Positions 47,213-64,000 of a DNA stretch of 64,000 nucleotides are shown in pieces. Both the position numbers and the translations under genes were made by a program. The DNA comes from Podarcis raffonei. Taxonomy: Eukaryota; Chordata; Lepidosauria; Squamata; Lacertidae. The stretch's first letter is position 1; the number at the start of each line of letters is the position of its first letter. The stretch covers positions 3,668,001-3,732,000 of the forward strand of contig NC_070619.1 of NCBI RefSeq assembly GCF_027172205.1, read 5' to 3'. The notes under the pieces were generated by a model that was given only the letters and a program-made list of their open reading frames with translations, was not told the origin of the DNA and ran no database searches.

Positions 47213-48039
47213 CAAGTTCCTATAATTCCCAGCCCTACAGTTCACAGGAGTCTTTGGTAGAAGTCATCTGCATTAAATCGATGGGGTGTGTGCACAGATT
47301 CTCTGTACAACAGTTTTTGTGTGTGTTCTTAGACTGATGTCTAAGCATCGGGGCCTGGGAAGATTTTCCTAAGCTGTAAAGTTCTTTTACTGATCCATTT
47401 TACTTCCCCAACGGGGAATGGGGTGGGGAGGGGATGCATCTCAGCTGCTTAGCTAGGAACTTCGTGGAGAGAGGCCGGTGCATTTTTCATATAAGGTCAG
47501 TGTAAAGGGAATTGGGGGTTGCTTGTGCGTAAAGGGTGCTGCAGCTCTAGGCAACGTTGCCTGGCTAAATCTTTCCCTGGCTGGACAGCCCTTTCTCCAT
47601 GGCTGTGTCAGTCACTGGCAGAATCCGTCAGTGGGCGTTTCCTGAACTTCTTCCAGCATAAAAATTCCTTCACCCCAAGTCTCCTCCTAGCCTCCCTGCG
47701 TGGAAGTCTCCTGCGCAGAGTGGGCGTGCCCAACGGAGGTCCTGGGCTCTCCCCGCTGCTCTCTGTGGAAGAGCCTCGGAGCCCTCCCTCCGCAGTCTCC
47801 TCTTGCTTCCTGGTGTCCCTCCTATTTCCTTCCTCAAAGGAAGCTTGCTCTCTCTCCCTGCTGGTCCCCTCTCCTGCATCGTTAGGGAGCCTTACCTCCA
47901 CTCTAGGCTCCGATGGCAGTTCCCTGACAGTCAGGCTGCGTATTTGAAACCAGCATTGCGGCATGTAAGGTGGGCAATGAATGGCTGTGGCTTAGATGTA
48001 AGAGCATCTGTTTTTAATGCAGAAGGCTTCAGGGTCCAT

Positions 48040-48125
48040 CCCTGGCATCTCAGAGAGTTGGAAGGGGCTCCTGAGGGTCATCCAGTCCAACCCCCTGCAA
48101 TGAAGGAATCTCAACTAGATCATAC
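48040..48125 (-). mobile_element. CR1 3' end fragment
   Basis: GAGTTGGAAGGGGCTCCTGA and CATCCAGTCCAACCCCCTGC, reversed CR1 tail. Confidence 0.75.
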
Positions 48126-49334
48126 ATTACACATGACTCTCCAACCGAAACACACCCAGTTCCCTCAACCGTTCCTCATAAGGCTTGGTTTCCAGACCCT
48201 TGGTCGTGTTGACGGGGAAACAACTGGGGAGGCTATTTGGTGCAATTCCCTGGGTGAAAAGCTTTAATAAAGACTTTATTAACAGTAAAAGGGGCTTAAC
48301 TATTCCTGCACCATGCCATCAAAATTCTACAACTTTCCCCTCTTTTTTTTTTTAACCCTGCCTGTTGGAATTTCCAAGGACAAGTGTTGTGTGTGAGTGT
48401 CTCTTTATTCTGGTGAATAACATTGGAAGACATTATTTTAAAAAGGAGCTTTGCATATGAAACGATGCGCTGGATCTTTGGAGTGGCTCTTTAAAAAGAA
48501 AAACCAGCAGTCTGGAGCATAAAAAGATTAGATCCATCACTTCTGATACAGAGAACCTCCATCCTTCACAGAGGAAACACGTCTGTTGCTAAAAGCAGGA
48601 AGGTATGCTGGATAAGAAAAGTGCCTTCGGGCAATGGATGTTTCGACCGCTCTAAAAATCCGTTGCTTTTGAGAAACGGGCAAGAAGGGTTCTTAAGCTA
48701 GCTTGCCCTTCGAAAACTGGGTGCTCTTCCAATATTTTGCTCTACAACTCCCATCATGGGCCGGGCTGATGGAGTCGGTACAACAGCAAGAAGACTCCAG
48801 GTTGGGGAATTGAAGTTGAATCATCTATATATTTTGGAAAGTAGGTTGTCAGTCCTCTTTAGGGTTCCCTGCCTCTTGAGATACTCTCAGCAGCCTTGGG
48901 CATGACAGATCCTGAGGTTTGAGCAGCAGCCGTCGAATGTTTGAATGCCGGGTGCCATTTTGTTTCCAGGTGGCGGACTGAAATCTGACTTCAGCGCCAC
49001 TTCAGCTAGTTCTTATTTGTTTTTGCATAGCTTTGGCCACCTCATGAGCTGAGGATGGCAGCCTTTGTCGACATTCGGACACCAGGCGCCATTTTAAACC
49101 AAGGTGGCAGAACAAAACGTGGCTTTGGTGTGACAGGTTCAAACTCACAAATGACACTAAAAAACACAATATTCTGGGGGTTCTTCACATTCCTGGGCAA
49201 TGCCAGGTCCCGTATATATCGATTATTTTGCGGGAAGCGGCATATAAACCCCCTTCCTCACAGAAAACAGGCAACAACAAAAAGTATGGATTGAACTGCC
49301 CCCCACCAGTCTAAAGTAACGCTGAAACAGGTTG

Positions 49335-49865
49335 ACCTTCTTTTTCTTCTTTGGCGATCACTCGTAGCCAAGCAAAATTGTCTTCCATAAACACAGTTTT
49401 AACAATGAGTCCGTAAGTGACTGTGGAGGCCAATTCTGGATCCACACGTCCTTCCACAGTGGGGACATTGGTTTCCGGGTGGGAGTTGATCATGGTGTGG
49501 TTTTGTCAAGCGTGCCTTCCTCTTAGCACGTTTCTCCCTTGCGTCCTGAGTTCGAGTGTCTTCAAAGCCCATGACACCTTTGGTAAAGGCTGTCCTCCAA
49601 CTGGAGCGCTCACAAGCCAGTGTTTCCCAGTTGTCGGTGTTTATACTACATTTTTTAAGATTTGCCTTGAGACAGTCTTTAAGCCTCTTTTGTTGACCAC
49701 CAGCATTACGCTTTCCATTTTTAACTTCAGGAGGACTAGGGCCCCACCGAGGGGAAGGATTGGCGGATTCCTCCTGGCAGCCATAGCGTTGTACAGCTGT
49801 GGATTCTTAATTCTTCCATGTGGAAAACAGGCTGGACAGCCCCAAAGCAAGGCTGTTTTAAAAAA
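49335..49865 (-). repeat. Possible interspersed repeat of unknown family
   Basis: About 530 bp of uniform character (GGCGATCACTCGTAGCCAAG, CGCTCACAAGCCAGTGTTTC). GAGTTCGAGTGTCTTC followed by AAGCCCATGACACC occurs here (49549) and, almost identically, inside the hAT element at 38332, which argues that this is repeat-derived. No protein family recognised. Confidence 0.35.
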
Positions 49866-50047
49866 GTGACGGGAAGGGCAGTATTTGTTTGGTATTTTGG
49901 GTCAGTGAATTATGCCAAAGGTAGCATGTCACTGCTGGGAATCTTCCTGTCCCTGTCCTGTAGAAATATAATCAAATCAAATCAATCTGTATGCAGAAAA
50001 AAAGAAAAGGGGGGGGGAAACGCACAGCAGTTACTAAAACAATAATT

Positions 50048-50401
50048 AAAGGTAAAGGGACCCCTGACCATTAGGTCTAGTCGTGGCCGACTCTGGGGTT
50101 GCGGCGCTCATCTCGCTTTATTGGCCGAGGGAGCCGGCGTACAGCTTCTGGGTCATGTGGCCAGCAGGACTAAGCCTCTTCTGGCGAACCAGAGCAGCGC
50201 ATGGAAACGCCGTTTACCTTCCCGCCGGAGCGGTACCTATTTATCTACTTGCACTTTGACGTGCTTTCAAACTGCTAGGTTGGCAGGAGCAGGGACCGAA
50301 CAATGGGAGCTCACCCCGTCATTGCGGGGATGCGAACTGCTGACCTTCTGATTGGCAAGTCCTAGGCTCTGTGGTTTAACCCACAGCACCACCCGCATTC
50401 C
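50048..50401 (-). mobile_element. Sauria-type tRNA SINE
   Basis: Reversed, full-length, flanked by AAACAATAATTA copies. It ends about 110 bp from the KANK3 stop. Confidence 0.94.
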
Positions 50402-50511
50402 TTGAAACAATAATTATTTCTTACTAATTTACTTACATGCCACCCATCTGGGTTGCAGTCAAAATCACAAACTTTAAATTGTAAAACAGAAAATTTAATA
50501 GAATTAAGAAG

Positions 50512-62378
<11,867 letters not shown>

Positions 62379-62519
62379 CTGCCAGGACAGATTGTGGGGG
62401 ATCAAAACGGGGGTCTTGAGGGATGCAACTCGTAGGCAGGCACACAGCCAGGTACTCCTGGTGTTTGGCAACTGGCTTTCCTGCCTCAGAGGTATCTACG
62501 TTCTATATCAGTACGTTTC

Positions 62520-62930
62520 CGAGCACAATTCAAAGTGTTGGTGTTGACCTTTAAAGCCCTAAACGGCCCAGGATACCTGAAGGAGCGTCTCCACCCCCAT
62601 CGTTCTGCCCAGACACTGACGTCCAGCGCCGAGGGCCTTCTGGCGGTTCCCTCACTGTGAGAAGCAAAGCTACAGGGAACCAGACAGAGGGCCTTCTCGG
62701 TGGTGGCGCCCGCCCTGTGGAACGCCCTCCCATCAGATGTCAAAGAGATAAAGAACTACCTGACATTTAGAAGACATCTGAAGGCAGCTCTGTTCAGGGA
62801 AGTTTTTAATGTGTGACATCTTAGTGTATTTTTGGTCTTTGTGGAAGCCACCCAGAGTGGCTGGGGAAACCCAGCCAGATGGGCGGGGTACAAATAAATA
62901 AATAAAATAATAATAATAATAATAATAATA

Positions 62931-62981
<51 letters not shown>

Positions 62982-62985
62982 GCGC
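62520..62985 (+). mobile_element. CR1/L2/L3-group LINE 3' end with (ATT)n
   Basis: Forward copy: GTTGACCTTTAAAGCCCTAA, GAGCGTCTCCACCCCCATCG, GAAGGCAGCTCTGTTCAGGG, GGCGGGGTACAAATAAATAA, then AAT/ATT repeats to 62980. Confidence 0.92.
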
Positions 62986-63551
62986 TTGACAGATTCACAC
63001 CCCACAGACTTTATTTAACTGGTTGTCAGAGCTGGGTGCCAGGGTTGGGTAAGTGATAACTCACAATGTTAGCGATGTTAAGTCTTTATTCCAAGAAATG
63101 AAACACCTCGGGCCCAGAGAGCACAGCAACTCTTCCCAGGAGGTCTTGCCCCCAATGGGGCAGTTGCAAGGATTAAAGGTCCCCAGCGTCGCACCGCTAA
63201 GTCTCCTCCTGCTCCATGTCCTTCCCAAGCACCCTGAGACTTCTCCGCCTTGTCTGCCTCTGCTCTGTCCTCTTCATACCTCTGTGGGTTCTGGGAGACC
63301 AGGGAGAGGGGAGCTGGTCACAGCAGGAGGGGGAGACTCCCTGGGTTCTTCAGCAGCCTGCCTCATCTCTGTCTCCTGGTTCCCCCTCCTCTCCTGCCTC
63401 TGATTCTGGACTGCTCTCTACCACAGACTCTTCCTGCTCACTAAACCCTGTTGCCCCTTCAGCTCCTGACACCTCCTCCTCCCAGGCACCTTTCTCTGAC
63501 CACTCATTGTCATCTCACCACCCAGTTAAATGGGCAGGGTATAAATAATAA

Positions 63552-63591
<40 letters not shown>

Positions 63592-63660
63592 TAACAGACT
63601 GAGGATTCACTCAGTCTCTTTGTGAACCACTTTTTTTAAACAACCAGCACCATCAAGCAG
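62986..63660. other. Unassigned spacer (KANK3 intron or upstream)
   Basis: Open stretches at 63053-63548 are not recognised and lack clear splice context. (ATT)n with an L2-type end (GGGCAGGGTATAAATAATAA) at 63530-63592. Confidence 0.45.
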
Positions 63661-63666
63661 TGTTAA

Positions 63667-64000
63667 AACGCGGGTGGTGCTGTGGTCTAAACCACAGAGT
63701 CTAGGATTTGCTGATTAGAAGGTCGGAGGTTCGAATTCCCGCGATGGGGTGAGCTCCTGTTGCTCGGTCCCAGCTCCTGCCAACCTAGCAGTTTGAAAGC
63801 ACGTCAAAGTGCAAGTAGATAACTAGGTACCGCTCCGGCGGGAAGGTAAACGGCATTTCCGTGCGCTGCTCTGGTTCGCCAGAAGCGGCTTAGTCATGCT
63901 GGCCACATGACCCAGAAGCTGTACACCGGCTCCCTTGGCCAGTAAAGCGAGATGAGCGCCGCAACCCCACAGTCATCCACGACTGGGCTTAACGGTCAGG
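63667..64000 (+). mobile_element. Sauria-type tRNA SINE, cut by the window end
   Basis: Forward. Head GCGGGTGGTGCTGTGGTCTA, box B GGTTCGAATTC, body to the CGACTGG...GGTCAGG tail at the last base. Confidence 0.93.

Larger units (their letters stand above)
43206..50511. other. Spacer between convergent RPS28 and KANK3
   Basis: No host gene found in these 7.3 kb. Recognised repeats are listed separately. 44250-44850, 46100-46720, 47220-48030 and 48130-49300 have no identified content; an open stretch at 47519-47947 is probably chance in GC-rich DNA. Confidence 0.55.

Noticed and set aside
47519-47947. Novel 142-aa gene
   Set aside because: Overlapping open frames on both strands, low-complexity Ser/Leu composition, no splice signals or recognisable domain.

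Overview
This window is nuclear DNA from a squamate reptile, most likely a lizard. The evidence is a vomeronasal V2R exon pair, many tRNA-headed SINEs of the Sauria type, Bov-B, CR1 and L2/L3-like LINE ends, L1 copies, hAT and TA-flanked MITEs, and solo LTR fossils. Four host loci can be supported: the last two exons of a V2R receptor at the left edge; NDUFA7 (minus, 4 exons, complete, 116 codons plus stop); RPS28 (plus, complete, 69 aa); and the six 3' exons of a KANK gene, called KANK3 from its position (minus, continuing off the right edge). As I recall it, the order and strands NDUFA7(-) RPS28(+) KANK3(-) match the human chr19p13 arrangement. NDUFA7 and RPS28 are divergent, with start codons 750 bp apart.

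Layout. 0-2.5 kb is the V2R 3' end. 2.9-5.3 kb holds MITEs and LINE fragments. 5.3-9.4 kb is a composite satellite. 10-18.5 kb is a tandemly rearranged region with unrecognised gene-like exons, interrupted by a LINE, a foldback and an LTR fossil. 18.5-26.8 kb is a stack of three L1 copies and a SINE, and includes a full-length L1 with both frames open. 27.2-29.8 kb is a second composite satellite. 30-37 kb is NDUFA7, 37-43.2 kb is RPS28, 43.2-50.5 kb is repeats, and 50.5-62.4 kb is KANK3 with introns full of SINEs and MITEs. 62.4-64 kb lies upstream of the last visible KANK3 exon.

The main new observation concerns the two composite satellites at 5.3-9.4 and 27.2-29.8 kb. They are inverted, decayed copies of the RPS28 5' region (upstream flank, promoter, start of exon 1, exon 1/intron 1 junction). 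In each copy two segments expanded in tandem. One is an 88-90 bp unit containing the end of RPS28 coding exon 1, its 5' splice site and some intron 1 (about 23 and 16 units). The other is a 185-186 bp unit from the upstream flank (about 9-10 and 4 units). RPS28 itself still has the single-copy seed of both. A second strong observation is that an LTR fossil and a MITE inserted in succession into the 5' splice site of a KANK3 exon; their target duplications left the GTAAG donor intact, so it now occurs three times.

All homology calls come from reading the sequence by eye; no database search or alignment program was run.
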